A stretch of 64,000 bases of DNA from an uncultured Prevotella sp. (GTDB lineage Bacteria > Bacteroidota > Bacteroidia > Bacteroidales > Bacteroidaceae), in the NCBI GenBank assembly GCA_905196835.1, contig CAJJWN010000008.1, forward strand, positions 1-64,000, given 5' to 3'. The notes beneath the pieces were generated by a model. That model was not told the DNA's origin, did no database searches, and saw only the letters and a program-made list of their open reading frames with translations. How positions within the stretch are numbered: the first letter of the stretch is position 1; every line of letters starts with the position of its first letter. The translations under genes and the position numbers were made by a program. This document shows, piece by piece, positions 8,522 to 16,736 of the stretch.

Positions 8522-9349
8522 TTACAGGTTCACCCATTTGTTGTTGATTACCTGCATACGGCGGAATATTTTGTAAGACAACACCCAGTCGGCCACGCCC
8601 CAGAGGGCGAACACCGCCGCGCCCGTCCACGCCAGGGGGACAAACATTGAGCGTGCGATATGCTGGTCGATGTCGTCTACAAAGCCTACGAACAGCGGCA
8701 AGAAAGCCATTCCGATGATGAAATGCGCCAGCGTGGTGAACACGAACTGCCGCCTGCGGAACAGCGCGCCGCCCAGGATGTAGAACGAATACAGCCAGAA
8801 GAGCCAGGCGTATGCCAGGGCAAGGATTGAGCAGGCTTCGGCCATGGTCATGCCGTCAACGTTGAAGGTGTAGTACTCGCTCGTGCCGAGAAGTATCGAA
8901 GCGAACTCCGGGATGACGCATTTCACCACGGGGATGCCGGCCACGAGGCTTATGAGCATACGGAAAACGTCGGCCGCGCAGAACGCAACGAAGGCCATGA
9001 CCCACCACACCACGGTGACGTAAAGCGCACGGGCGACAAACTTCTCAAGGTCGGTCGCGGGCAGCATCTTGAACGTCAGTCGCTGCTCTTTTGTCTTCAT
9101 GTTGCTGAAAAGCCAGCATCCGCCAATTACGGTGACGATGAAGTATATCACGAGGCAGAACTGCATGGCGCTCAGCAGGCTGCCTGCCGCGTGTATTTCG
9201 TCGGTGCGGTAGCTCGAGAGCAGGTGTATCAGGAACGGTATGAACATGGCGAAGAACATGCTGCCCATGTTCGTAAGCATCTCTTTCTTAGTCATCCGGG
9301 CTGACCAGAGGAGCACTTTGCCGAAGCGGTTTATATCGAATTTTGTCAT
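8522..9349 (-). CDS. ABC-associated integral membrane protein, paralogue 2
   Basis: Membrane protein of 275 residues with about six membrane segments. The start at 9349 (MTKFDINRFGKVLLW) matches the start of its paralogue at 8049. The frame is open to 9454, but the extra residues are an Ile-Arg-Leu repeat encoded by GGCCTGATGAG-type intergenic sequence and are not believable as protein. Shared motifs are MKTKEQR, KMLPATDLEKFVARAL and MQVINNKWVNL. Likely one of two permease subunits served by the ATPase encoded upstream. Confidence 0.75.
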   Translation of the reverse strand: MTKFDINRFGKVLLWSARMTKKEMLTNMGSMFFAMFIPFLIHLLSSYRTDEIHAAGSLLSAMQFCLVIYFIVTVIGGCWLFSNMKTKEQRLTFKMLPATDLEKFVARALYVTVVWWVMAFVAFCAADVFRMLISLVAGIPVVKCVIPEFASILLGTSEYYTFNVDGMTMAEACSILALAYAWLFWLYSFYILGGALFRRRQFVFTTLAHFIIGMAFLPLFVGFVDDIDQHIARSMFVPLAWTGAAVFALWGVADWVLSYKIFRRMQVINNKWVNL

Positions 9350-9465
9350 GGTTGTAAGTTTTTTGAAAGTTTGAAAGATGGGCCTGATGAGCCGGATAAG
9401 CCTAATGAGCCTGATGGGAAGAGGCGGGCGGTAAATCCGCAGCCTGTCATTCAAGGCATATCAAG

Positions 9466-9498
9466 CTCCCTCCCTTGGGGAGGGTTGGGGTGGGTGTC
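9466..9498. repeat. C/G-rich hairpin repeat
   Basis: CTCCCTCCCTTGGGGAGGG followed by TTGGGGTGGG, directly at the 3' end of the ATPase gene whose stop is at 9500. Confidence 0.65.
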
Positions 9499-9499
9499 A

Positions 9500-10318
9500 T
9501 TACAACGCTCTGCGTGTCACTGCGTTGAACAGCAGCTCCAGGTTGAGCTGAGTGTCCTCGTCGCCCTCGCGTTTGCGTGTTATTACGGCGTTGCCCTGCA
9601 CCGACGGCTCGGCGTAGAGCACGTCGTCGGCAGGCTCTCCAAGTGAACGGTACTCGAAGTTGTACTTCTTGCAGATGTCGGCGACCGACGCGTCGAGCAG
9701 TATTTCGGAGCGGTCGAGCATCACGATGTGGTCGAGCAGCGACTCTACGTCGTGTACCTGGTGGGTGGATATTACCATAGTGCGGTCGTCGCTCATGTTG
9801 TTTGCCACCACGCGGCGGAACTGGCTCTTCGACGGAATGTCCAGTCCGTTGGTCGGCTCGTCCATAAGCAGCAGCTTGGTGTTGGCCGCCAGTGCGAAGC
9901 TCATGTACACTTTCTTCTTCTGTCCCATTGAAAGCTCCTTCAGGTGGATGTCCGGCGTAAGCTCGAAGTCGCGCAGGCAGCTCTCCAGCACCTCGCGGCT
10001 GAAGCGCGGATAGAACGGTTGGTTGAGCCTGACGTAGGCTTCGAGGGTCATCGGGGCGAGGTCAAACTCCTCGGGAACGAGGAATATTTCCTCAAGCGTT
10101 TCGGCCTGGTGGCGCTGCGTATCGACGCCGTCAACGGTTATGTTGCCTGCCGTGCGGCGCAGCATACCGCTTATAAGGTAGAGCAGGGTTGACTTGCCCG
10201 TGCCGTTCTTGCCCAAGAGTCCGTAGATGTTGTTGTCCTCGAGGTTGAGGCTGAAGTTGTCGAATACGTACTGCTTCGCGCCCTGGTACTTGTATTTCAG
10301 GTTCTCGATGTGTATCAT
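9500..10318 (-). CDS. ABC transporter ATP-binding protein (YtrB-like)
   Basis: Cytoplasmic ATPase of 272 residues. Walker A GKNGTGKST lies at about 36-44, signature region LSMGQKKKVYMSFALA at about 128-143 (LSMGQ in place of LSGGQ, common in ABC-2 exporters), Walker B LLLMDEPTNGLD at about 149-160, switch STHQ at about 183. The C-terminal extension (about 210-272) resembles the tail of ABC-2 ATPases. It is the first gene of a minus-strand group with two membrane proteins and a GntR regulator. Confidence 0.93.
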   Translation of the reverse strand: MIHIENLKYKYQGAKQYVFDNFSLNLEDNNIYGLLGKNGTGKSTLLYLISGMLRRTAGNITVDGVDTQRHQAETLEEIFLVPEEFDLAPMTLEAYVRLNQPFYPRFSREVLESCLRDFELTPDIHLKELSMGQKKKVYMSFALAANTKLLLMDEPTNGLDIPSKSQFRRVVANNMSDDRTMVISTHQVHDVESLLDHIVMLDRSEILLDASVADICKKYNFEYRSLGEPADDVLYAEPSVQGNAVITRKREGDEDTQLNLELLFNAVTRRAL

Positions 10319-10345
10319 TTTGTTTGAATTTATAGAATTTGCAGA

Positions 10346-10463
10346 AGTTATCGCTCCCTTCGGTCGCTAAGAAGTTAAAGCCGGATGCCTTTCCTTCAGG
10401 CTTTGTTTTGTTGTAGAGAGAGTTATGGCATACACTTTGGAAAGCATCTGGCTTTAACTGCTC
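10346..10463. repeat. Dispersed repeat copy 2 within an imperfect hairpin
   Basis: Contains the 30-bp repeat shared with 8094-8130. GTTAAAGCCGGATGCCTTTCC-like and GGAAAGCATCTGGCTTTAAC segments face each other across about 50 nt, so the region can fold back. It lies between the ATPase start and the end of the 10485-10973 gene. Confidence 0.6.
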
Positions 10464-10484
10464 CAACCACTTTTTACCGTTCGG

Positions 10485-10973
10485 CTACTTTGTCTTTTCC
10501 GCCATCAGTCCGGCGTCTTGCGGCATCATTACCAGCATGTTGTCGGTAACTGCGGCCGGTGTGCCGTCCTCGGCCAGTTCGTATGCCGTCACCGACATTA
10601 CGCCAGTTGTCTCCATGCGGTACTCTGTGCGCTCTGTGGCGCGGTCGTAGGTCTTGGTCTTGCCGTTCCAGAGGCTGCGCTCCAGCGTGTAGCCGTCGGC
10701 TGAGTAGGTGTAGGTGAGGCGGCTCTCGGGTGTCATGCGGCCCGTTGATGCGTTGCGGCGCAGGGTCTCTTTCGCGGTGACGCGCCCCTCGGCGTCATAC
10801 TCGTAGCGGTATTCCAGTTTGCCGCTGAGGCTGTTGCCCACCTTGTCATATACGTACATGGTCTTTACCTGACCGTTCTCCACGTCTGCGTTATAGCAGT
10901 ATTGCGAGTTGAGGTTACCTGTTGAGTTAAGGTACATTGCCATGATTGTGGCGGCTGTGATGATAGTTCCCAT
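10485..10973 (-). CDS. Small protein of unknown function (DUF3836-like)
   Basis: 162 residues. A short hydrophobic N-terminus (MGTIITAATIMAMYL) is followed by Tyr-rich strands: MYVYDKVGN, LEYRYEYDAEGRVTAKETL and RLTYTYSADGYTLERSLW. The YEYDAEGRV pattern resembles DUF3836 proteins of Prevotella and Bacteroides. A frame open to 11105 is rejected because a promoter sits inside it (11053-11083). The product is probably exported, though the signal peptide is weak. Function unknown. Confidence 0.75.
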   Translation of the reverse strand: MGTIITAATIMAMYLNSTGNLNSQYCYNADVENGQVKTMYVYDKVGNSLSGKLEYRYEYDAEGRVTAKETLRRNASTGRMTPESRLTYTYSADGYTLERSLWNGKTKTYDRATERTEYRMETTGVMSVTAYELAEDGTPAAVTDNMLVMMPQDAGLMAEKTK

Positions 10974-11027
10974 AATTGTCAAAGTCTTTAAATTGTCAAT
11001 ATTTGTATTTGTTGTTTCTTGTTTCGT

Positions 11028-11083
11028 AGTGTACTGTTGTTGTAGTACACTGCAAATGTAAGGCGATAATACATTACTTGCAA
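11028..11083 (-). promoter_or_regulatory. Bacteroidetes promoter and 5' stem-loop for the 10485-10973 gene
   Basis: Read on the minus strand, TACATTTG (plus 11053-11060) is a -7 box, with a TTGC element about 20 bp upstream. Just downstream, where transcription should start, is a perfect inverted repeat AGTGTACT-8 nt-AGTACACT (11028-11051). It could be an operator or a stabilising stem at the mRNA 5' end. Confidence 0.65.
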
Positions 11084-11226
11084 GTTTTTCGGCGAAAAAA
11101 TGCAAGAAAAGACGCGTTTTTAACTTGTGTTTACAATAATCAAGTAAATATCGGTTGTTTGTAAACAGATTTTAAGATAATGGCTGATAAGTGCGCCGTC
11201 AGTGGCAGTCCGTTTTTCAAGAGATG

Positions 11227-11700
11227 GGTTATCCGCAAACCTTTTGGATGACAACAAGGCGCAGCATGGCGTCGAAGAGGTATGTCCGCTGTGCGGAAAT
11301 TAACAATTAACAATGAAAAAATAAACTGTATGGCTGACACCTGTGGCTTTATTCTGTCCCCGAAGGGGGCGAACTATGCTTAACCGCATGTGGAGCGAAG
11401 CGGAACTTGCGGTATCCGATGGCTATCAACATCGTCCTCGAAGAGGGCGAACAACATTTAGGGTTATGGGGTCTTGAGGTCTTGCGGTTATACGGTATGA
11501 CTGTAAAGCCTCATAACCTCACAACCGTAAAACCTCATAACCGTAAACGCTATTCGCCCCCTTTGGGGACGGTCTGGGTGATTTCGGCCTACCGCAAGTT
11601 CCGTTCCCTTCGGTCACTCCACATGCGGTTAAGCATAGTTCGCCCCCTTCTGGGACGGGAATTGGTATATATTTCTATCCAAAAGGTTTGCGGATGAATC
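11227..11700. repeat. Composite inverted-repeat island 1
   Basis: The island is bounded by perfect 19-bp inverted ends, ATCCGCAAACCTTTTGGAT at 11231-11249 and its complement at 11679-11697. Nested inside are arms of roughly 60 bp (about 11357-11415 and 11590-11655, sharing GGGGGCGAACTATGCTTAAC) and an inner pair ending GAGGGCGAAC / TTCGCCCCC. It contains TTAACAATTAACAATG words. No credible gene is present. It shares modules with 19618-19977. Together with element D it fills most of 11106-12008. Confidence 0.8.
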
Positions 11701-11702
11701 GC

Positions 11703-11815
11703 AAGAGGCGGCATTTCGCCTTGCAAAAGGCCGTCTTTCGTGCGCTAAAAGGCCGCCTTTTGCAGGCTAAAAGACGGCATATTGGCAAGGCGTTGACAGT
11801 CAACGAGTTACAAAG
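11703..11815. repeat. Four-module element D (modules 11703-11790)
   Basis: Modules begin at 11703, 11725, 11747 and 11769, with cores such as AAAAGGCCGTCTTTC and AAAAGGCCGCCTTTT. The flank GTTGACAGTCAACGAGTTAC lies on the high side, toward purL. Confidence 0.9.
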
Positions 11816-11946
11816 TGGTGATGACGTGTGTTAAAACTGGCCTGCTGACATGGTGCTTTTGATGCGCCGCAAGGTGGCGAAAAGCCAAAAATGCGGCATA
11901 AAAAGCGTTTTTCAGGCCAAGCCGTCCGTATGTCGGAAAAATTTAG

Positions 11947-11954
11947 TAAGTTTG
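11947..11954 (+). promoter_or_regulatory. Probable -7 box of the purL promoter
   Basis: TAAGTTTG, 54 bp before the purL ATG, fits the Bacteroidetes TAnnTTTG box. No clean TTTG is seen at -33. Confidence 0.5.
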
Positions 11955-12008
11955 CACCTATTATATAAATATACGCGAGGCAAACAACAATAAAAACGAC
12001 ATAAAGGT

Positions 12009-15000
12009 ATGATACTTTTTTTCAAGACCCCTACGGAAAGCGTGATTGCAACCGAGGTTGACCATCAGCTTTCGCAAGAAGAAGTCAAAGAACTGTGCTG
12101 GCTATATGGCGACGCAACGCTCATCGAGGCCGACAGCATCGGCGGATGCTTTGTAGGTCCGCGCCGCGAGATGGTTACGCCGTGGAGCACGAACGCCGTT
12201 GAAATAACCCAGAACATGAACCTGAAGGGTATTTCGCGCATAGAGGAGTATTTTCCGGTAAGCTCGAAGGACGCCGACCACGACCCGATGCTTCAGCGCA
12301 TGTACGAAGGGCTGGACCAGACGGTGTTCACCGTCAACCACAAGCCCGAGCCTATAAAGCACGTTGACAACCTGGAGGAGTACAACGAGCAGGAAGGCTT
12401 GGCCCTCTCGCCCGAGGAAATAGAGTATCTGCACAAGATAGAGAAGGAGCTGGGACGGCCTCTGACCGACTCGGAAATCTTTGGCTTCGCCCAAATCAAC
12501 TCCGAGCACTGCCGCCACAAAATATTCGGCGGAGTGTTCATCATTGACGGCAAGGAGATGGAATCGTCGCTCTTCAACATGATTAAGAAGACGACGAAGG
12601 AAAATCCGCACCACATACTTAGCGCATACAAGGACAACGTGGCCTTCAGCGAAGGCCCTGCCATCGAGCAGTTTGCGCCCGAAGACCAGTCAACATCCGA
12701 CTGGTTCAAGGTCAAGGACATAGAGAGCGTCATCTCGCTGAAGGCCGAGACGCACAACTTCCCTACCACCGTGGAGCCTTTCAACGGCGCGGCTACGGGC
12801 ACGGGAGGCGAAATACGCGACCGTATGGGCGGCGGCACGGGCTCTTGGCCGATAGCAGGCACGGCGGTGTATATGACGGCTTACCCGAGGTTAAGTGAAG
12901 AGGTAAGAACGAAGAGTGAAGAATTATCTTGTTCAGAAGTATTGGATTCTTCACTCTCCACTCTTCACTCTTCACTCAAACGTGACTGGGAGAACATCCT
13001 GACCGTGCGCAAGTGGCTCTATCAGACGCCGGAGCAAATCCTCATAAAGGCGTCTAACGGCGCGTCGGATTTCGGCAACAAGTTCGGTCAACCGCTGATT
13101 TGCGGTTCGGTGTTGACCTTCGAACACAAGGAAGGCGACGAGAAGTACGCCTACGACAAGGTAATCATGCTGGCCGGAGGAGTAGGCTACGGCACCAAGC
13201 GCGACTGCCTCAAGAAGGAGCCTAAGAAGGGCAACAAGGTGGTGGTAGTCGGCGGCGACAACTACCGCATCGGCCTCGGCGGCGGCAGCGTGTCGTCGGT
13301 TGACACCGGCCGGTACTCTAACGGCATAGAACTGAACGCCATACAGCGCGCCAACCCCGAGATGCAGAAGCGCGCATACAACCTTGTGCGCGCCTTGTGC
13401 GAGGAGGATGTCAACCCCGTTGTCAGCATCCACGACCACGGTTCGGCAGGCCACGTCAACTGTCTGTCGGAACTTGTCGAGGAGTGCGGCGGCCAGATAG
13501 ACATGACAAAGCTGCCAATTGGTGACAAAACGCTGTCGAGCAAAGAAATCATAGCCAACGAGAGCCAGGAGCGAATGGGCCTGCTCATCGACGAGAAGCA
13601 CATCGAACACGTGCGCAAAATAGCCGAACGCGAGCGCGCTCCGCTGTATGTTGTCGGCGAAACCACGGGCGATGCCCATTTCAGTTTTGTGCAGGGCGAT
13701 GGCGTTAAGCCGTTCGACTTGGACGTGGCGCAGATGTTCGGCCACTCGCCCAAGACCTACATGAGGGACAATACGGTAGTAAGGCACTATGAGAACGTGG
13801 CATACACGACAATGGAGAATGGAAAATTGAGAATTGAAAATTGTGATTTGCATAAACAGCAAACCGCAAATAACGATGGTAATCATAATTCTCAACTCTC
13901 AACTTTCAATTCTCAATTAGATGAATACGTAGGTCGTGTGCTCCAGCTTGAGGCCGTTGCCTGCAAGGATTGGCTTACAAACAAGGTTGACCGAAGCGTA
14001 ACGGGCAAGATTGCGCGCCAGCAATGCCAGGGCAGGTTGCAGCTTCCGCTGTCTGACTGCGGCGTTGTCGCGCTGGATTATCGTGGCCGCAAGGGCATAG
14101 CTACTGCCCTCGGACACGCTCCGCAGGCCGGACTGGCGTCGCCGGAGGCAGGCAGTGTGCTCTCGGTTGCAGAGTCGTTGACCAACATTGTGTGGGCACC
14201 TTTGGAGGAAGGGCTTGACAGCGTGAGCCTGTCGGCCAACTGGATGTGGCCCTGCCGTTCGCAGGAAGGCGAGGACGCGCGCCTTTACAGCGCGGTGAAA
14301 GCACTCTCCGACTTCTGCTGCGCAATAAAAGTGAACGTGCCGACGGGCAAAGATTCTCTCTCGATGAGCCAGCAATATCCTGACGGACAGAAGATTATCA
14401 GCCCGGGAACGGTCATCGTAAGCAGCGGCGGACAGGTGTCTGACGTGCGCAAGGTGGTGTCTCCCGTGCTGGTGAACGACGGCAAGTCGTGGCTTTACCA
14501 CATAGATTTCTCTTACGACGAGCTGCGCCTCGGTGGCTCGGCTTTCGCCCAGTCGCTCGGCAAAGTAGGCGACGACGTGCCCACGGTGAAGAACCCCGAC
14601 TACTTCCGCAACGCCTTCAACACGCTCCAGGAGCTTGTGAAGAACGGTTGGCTCATGGCCGGACACGACATCAGCGCGGGCGGAATGGTTACCACTTTAC
14701 TGGAAATGTGCTTTGCCAATACCGACGGCGGACTTGACATAAGCCTCGACAAGTTCGACTGCGAGGACATTGTGAAGATGCTGTTGGCCGAAAATCCCGG
14801 CGTAATCGTACAGGTGTCGGAGCGTCACAGGCTCGATTTCGAGGATTTGATGGACGACAACCATGTTTGTTACGCTTGCATAGGACGGCCCGACACGTCG
14901 TCGCGCAAACTCAAAATCAGCAAAGGCAAGTTTACGCATGAGTTCGACATCGACGCGATGCGCGACGTTTGGTACAAGACTTCGTACCTGCTCGACCGCG

Positions 15001-15887
15001 ACCAGAGCATGAATGGATGTGCCGAAAAGCGTCGCGACAATTACAAGAAGCAGCCCGTTGTGATGAAGTTCAACGACTCTTTCACCGGCAAGCTGTCGCA
15101 ATACGGCATCTCGGCAGACCGCCGTGAGCCGACGGGAGTTAAAGCGGCAATCATCCGCGAGAAGGGAACTAACGGCGAACGCGAGATGGCTTACTCACTG
15201 TACCTTGCCGGTTTCGACGTGAAGGACGTGATGATGACCGACCTCATCACAGGCCGCGAGACGCTGGACGACATCAACATGATTGTCTTCTGTGGCGGTT
15301 TCTCCAATTCAGACGTGCTCGGCAGCGCGAAGGGATGGGCCGGAGCGTTCCTCTTCAACCCCAAGGCTAAGGAGGCTTTGGATAAGTTCTACGCCCGTGA
15401 AGACACCCTTTCGCTCGGCATTTGCAACGGTTGTCAGCTCATGGTTGAGCTTAACCTCATCAACCCGGAGCATCAGAAACGCGCAAAGATGCTGCACAAC
15501 GACTCGCGGAAGTTCGAGAGCGCGTTCCTCGGTCTCGACATCCCGCAGAACGAGAGCGTGATGTTCGGCTCGCTGTCGGGCAGCAGTCTCGGCATCTGGG
15601 TTGCCCATGGAGAGGGCAAGTTCTACCTGCCCGAGGGCGAGGACAAGTACAACGTCGTGGCGAAATACCACTACCCGGAGTACCCCGGCAACCCGAACGG
15701 CTCCGACTATGCTGTGGCCGGCATCTGCTCTAAGGACGGACGCCACCTCGCAATGATGCCTCACTTGGAGCGTGCCATTTTCCCTTGGCAGAACGCCTGG
15801 TATCCGGCAGACCGCCAGAAAGACGACGTTACGCCGTGGATAGAGGCGTTTGTCAACGCGAGAAAGTGGATTGAGGAGCATAAATAA
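12009..15887 (+). CDS. purL: Phosphoribosylformylglycinamidine synthase (single-chain PurL) with two in-frame insertions
   Basis: Converts FGAR to FGAM in purine synthesis using glutamine and ATP. The 1292-residue protein has the full large-PurL plan: N-terminal PurS-like part, FGAM synthase core (GFAQINSEHCRHKIF, LKAETHNFPTTVEPFNGAATG, NWMWPCRSQEGEDARLY, PTGKDSLSM) and a C-terminal glutaminase with LGICNGCQLM, probable nucleophile Cys1139. Two stretches do not belong to the family pattern, residues 296-324 and 602-637, both encoded by simple inverted repeats like those between genes elsewhere in this window. Removing them leaves about 1227 residues, near the usual size for Bacteroidetes PurL. 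Reading frame is intact, so the enzyme is presumably functional. Confidence 0.97.
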   Translation: MILFFKTPTESVIATEVDHQLSQEEVKELCWLYGDATLIEADSIGGCFVGPRREMVTPWSTNAVEITQNMNLKGISRIEEYFPVSSKDADHDPMLQRMYEGLDQTVFTVNHKPEPIKHVDNLEEYNEQEGLALSPEEIEYLHKIEKELGRPLTDSEIFGFAQINSEHCRHKIFGGVFIIDGKEMESSLFNMIKKTTKENPHHILSAYKDNVAFSEGPAIEQFAPEDQSTSDWFKVKDIESVISLKAETHNFPTTVEPFNGAATGTGGEIRDRMGGGTGSWPIAGTAVYMTAYPRLSEEVRTKSEELSCSEVLDSSLSTLHSSLKRDWENILTVRKWLYQTPEQILIKASNGASDFGNKFGQPLICGSVLTFEHKEGDEKYAYDKVIMLAGGVGYGTKRDCLKKEPKKGNKVVVVGGDNYRIGLGGGSVSSVDTGRYSNGIELNAIQRANPEMQKRAYNLVRALCEEDVNPVVSIHDHGSAGHVNCLSELVEECGGQIDMTKLPIGDKTLSSKEIIANESQERMGLLIDEKHIEHVRKIAERERAPLYVVGETTGDAHFSFVQGDGVKPFDLDVAQMFGHSPKTYMRDNTVVRHYENVAYTTMENGKLRIENCDLHKQQTANNDGNHNSQLSTFNSQLDEYVGRVLQLEAVACKDWLTNKVDRSVTGKIARQQCQGRLQLPLSDCGVVALDYRGRKGIATALGHAPQAGLASPEAGSVLSVAESLTNIVWAPLEEGLDSVSLSANWMWPCRSQEGEDARLYSAVKALSDFCCAIKVNVPTGKDSLSMSQQYPDGQKIISPGTVIVSSGGQVSDVRKVVSPVLVNDGKSWLYHIDFSYDELRLGGSAFAQSLGKVGDDVPTVKNPDYFRNAFNTLQELVKNGWLMAGHDISAGGMVTTLLEMCFANTDGGLDISLDKFDCEDIVKMLLAENPGVIVQVSERHRLDFEDLMDDNHVCYACIGRPDTSSRKLKISKGKFTHEFDIDAMRDVWYKTSYLLDRDQSMNGCAEKRRDNYKKQPVVMKFNDSFTGKLSQYGISADRREPTGVKAAIIREKGTNGEREMAYSLYLAGFDVKDVMMTDLITGRETLDDINMIVFCGGFSNSDVLGSAKGWAGAFLFNPKAKEALDKFYAREDTLSLGICNGCQLMVELNLINPEHQKRAKMLHNDSRKFESAFLGLDIPQNESVMFGSLSGSSLGIWVAHGEGKFYLPEGEDKYNVVAKYHYPEYPGNPNGSDYAVAGICSKDGRHLAMMPHLERAIFPWQNAWYPADRQKDDVTPWIEAFVNARKWIEEHK
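12894..12980. repeat. Inverted simple repeat inserted in frame in purL (1)
   Basis: 87 bp (29 codons) between the codons for YPRL and RDWENI. Left arm words AGTGAAGAG and GAAGAGTGAAGAAT face TTCTTCACTC and CACTCTTCACT on the right, about 31-bp imperfect arms. The encoded peptide is Ser/Glu-rich. Confidence 0.85.
13812..13919. repeat. Inverted simple repeat inserted in frame in purL (2)
   Basis: 108 bp (36 codons) between the codons for NVAYTT and DEYVGRVLQLEAV. GAAAATTGAGAATTGAAAAT faces its complement-like CTCAACTTTCAATTCTCAAT. The encoded peptide is Asn/Gln-rich, with no resemblance to PurL. Confidence 0.85.
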
Positions 15888-15897
15888 TGTATATCGA

Positions 15898-16168
15898 GGA
15901 GGGAAGGAGTAAGGAGAAAAGGAGTAAGTAGAAACGACTTGAATGCGAAAGGCCGTGTTTCGCATTGCAAAAGGCCGTCTTTTACAGCCTGAAAGGCCAC
16001 CTTTCGGACGGTAAAAGACGGTCTTTTGGAAAGCCGCTGGTTTTCAGGCTGTTAGCGGCAGTCGGCTTGTACTTGCTTCAACGCCGGTGAAACGGCGGCC
16101 TGCCGATTGCTTCTTGTCTTTCAGGCAGACGTGTAACTCCTTGCTCCTTCCCTCCTTTTCTCCTTTAT
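15898..16168. repeat. GGAGTAAGGAG inverted arms around element E
   Basis: A purine-rich arm at about 15898-15933 (GGAAGGAGTAAGGAGAAAAG) faces a pyrimidine-rich arm at about 16136-16166 (CTCCTTGCTCCTTCCCTCC). Element E and a CGCCGGTGAAACGGCG hairpin lie between them. Confidence 0.7.
15947..16058. repeat. Four-module element E (modules 15947-16034)
   Basis: Modules begin at 15947, 15969, 15991 and 16013, cores GAAAGGCCGTGTTTC, AAAAGGCCGTCTTTT, GAAAGGCCACCTTTC and AAAAGACGGTCTTTT. A weak flank (GCTGGTTTTCAGGCTGTTAG) follows, facing the chromate transporter start at 16187. Confidence 0.9.
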
Positions 16169-16186
16169 TACTTATATAATTTAACA

Positions 16187-16732
16187 ATGTCAAACTTCTA
16201 CATAGACAGTTTCAAGACGTTTTTCAAAATCGGGATGTTCACCTTCGGCGGCGGCTACGCCATGATACCGCTCATCGAGCAGGAGGTGGTTGACCGGCAT
16301 AAGTGGCTCGGCAAGGAGGAGTTTATCGACATGATAGCCGTAGCCCAGAGCTGTCCTGGCGTTATGGCAATCAACATCAGCGCGTTCATAGGCTACCGCC
16401 TGCGCCGCCTGAGGGGTGCGCTGTGCATGTCGCTTGGCACCGCCCTGCCGTCGTTCCTCGTCATTTTGGCTATCGCCATGTTCTTCCATCAGTTCGAGGA
16501 CAACCGTGTCGTGGCGGCAATATTCCGCGGAATACGCCCCGCTGTGGTGGCATTGATTGCCGTGCCGACGTTCAACATGGCAAAGAGCGCGCGCATAACG
16601 CTGACTAACTGCTGGATACCCATAGCCTGCGCGCTTGCCATTTGGATGCTCGGCGTTTCCCCGATATACGTCATTCTGATAGCAGGCATCTGCGGATTTG
16701 TGTATGGAAAGTATATAAAACCTACTGAATAA
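16187..16732 (+). CDS. Chromate transporter, half-size CHR protein 1
   Basis: Inner-membrane protein of 181 residues, one CHR domain. Typical motifs are FKIGMFTFGGGYAMIPLIEQ (about 10-29) and VAQSCPGVMAINISAFIGYR (about 52-71), followed by several membrane segments. Full ChrA proteins have two such domains; here a second half is encoded at 17241-17816, and the two likely act as a pair in chromate (or related oxyanion) movement. A four-helix-bundle gene in AT-rich DNA separates the halves. Confidence 0.92.
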   Translation: MSNFYIDSFKTFFKIGMFTFGGGYAMIPLIEQEVVDRHKWLGKEEFIDMIAVAQSCPGVMAINISAFIGYRLRRLRGALCMSLGTALPSFLVILAIAMFFHQFEDNRVVAAIFRGIRPAVVALIAVPTFNMAKSARITLTNCWIPIACALAIWMLGVSPIYVILIAGICGFVYGKYIKPTE

Positions 16733-16736
16733 AATG

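Noticed and set aside
11140..11697. Two small reading frames (66 and 96 codons) in the 11.1-11.7 kb gap
   Set aside because: Both lie in inverted-repeat DNA and encode low-complexity peptides without relatives that I recognise.
12972..13895. Minus-strand reading frame of 307 codons inside purL
   Set aside because: Shadow of purL; part of it comes from the inserted repeat.
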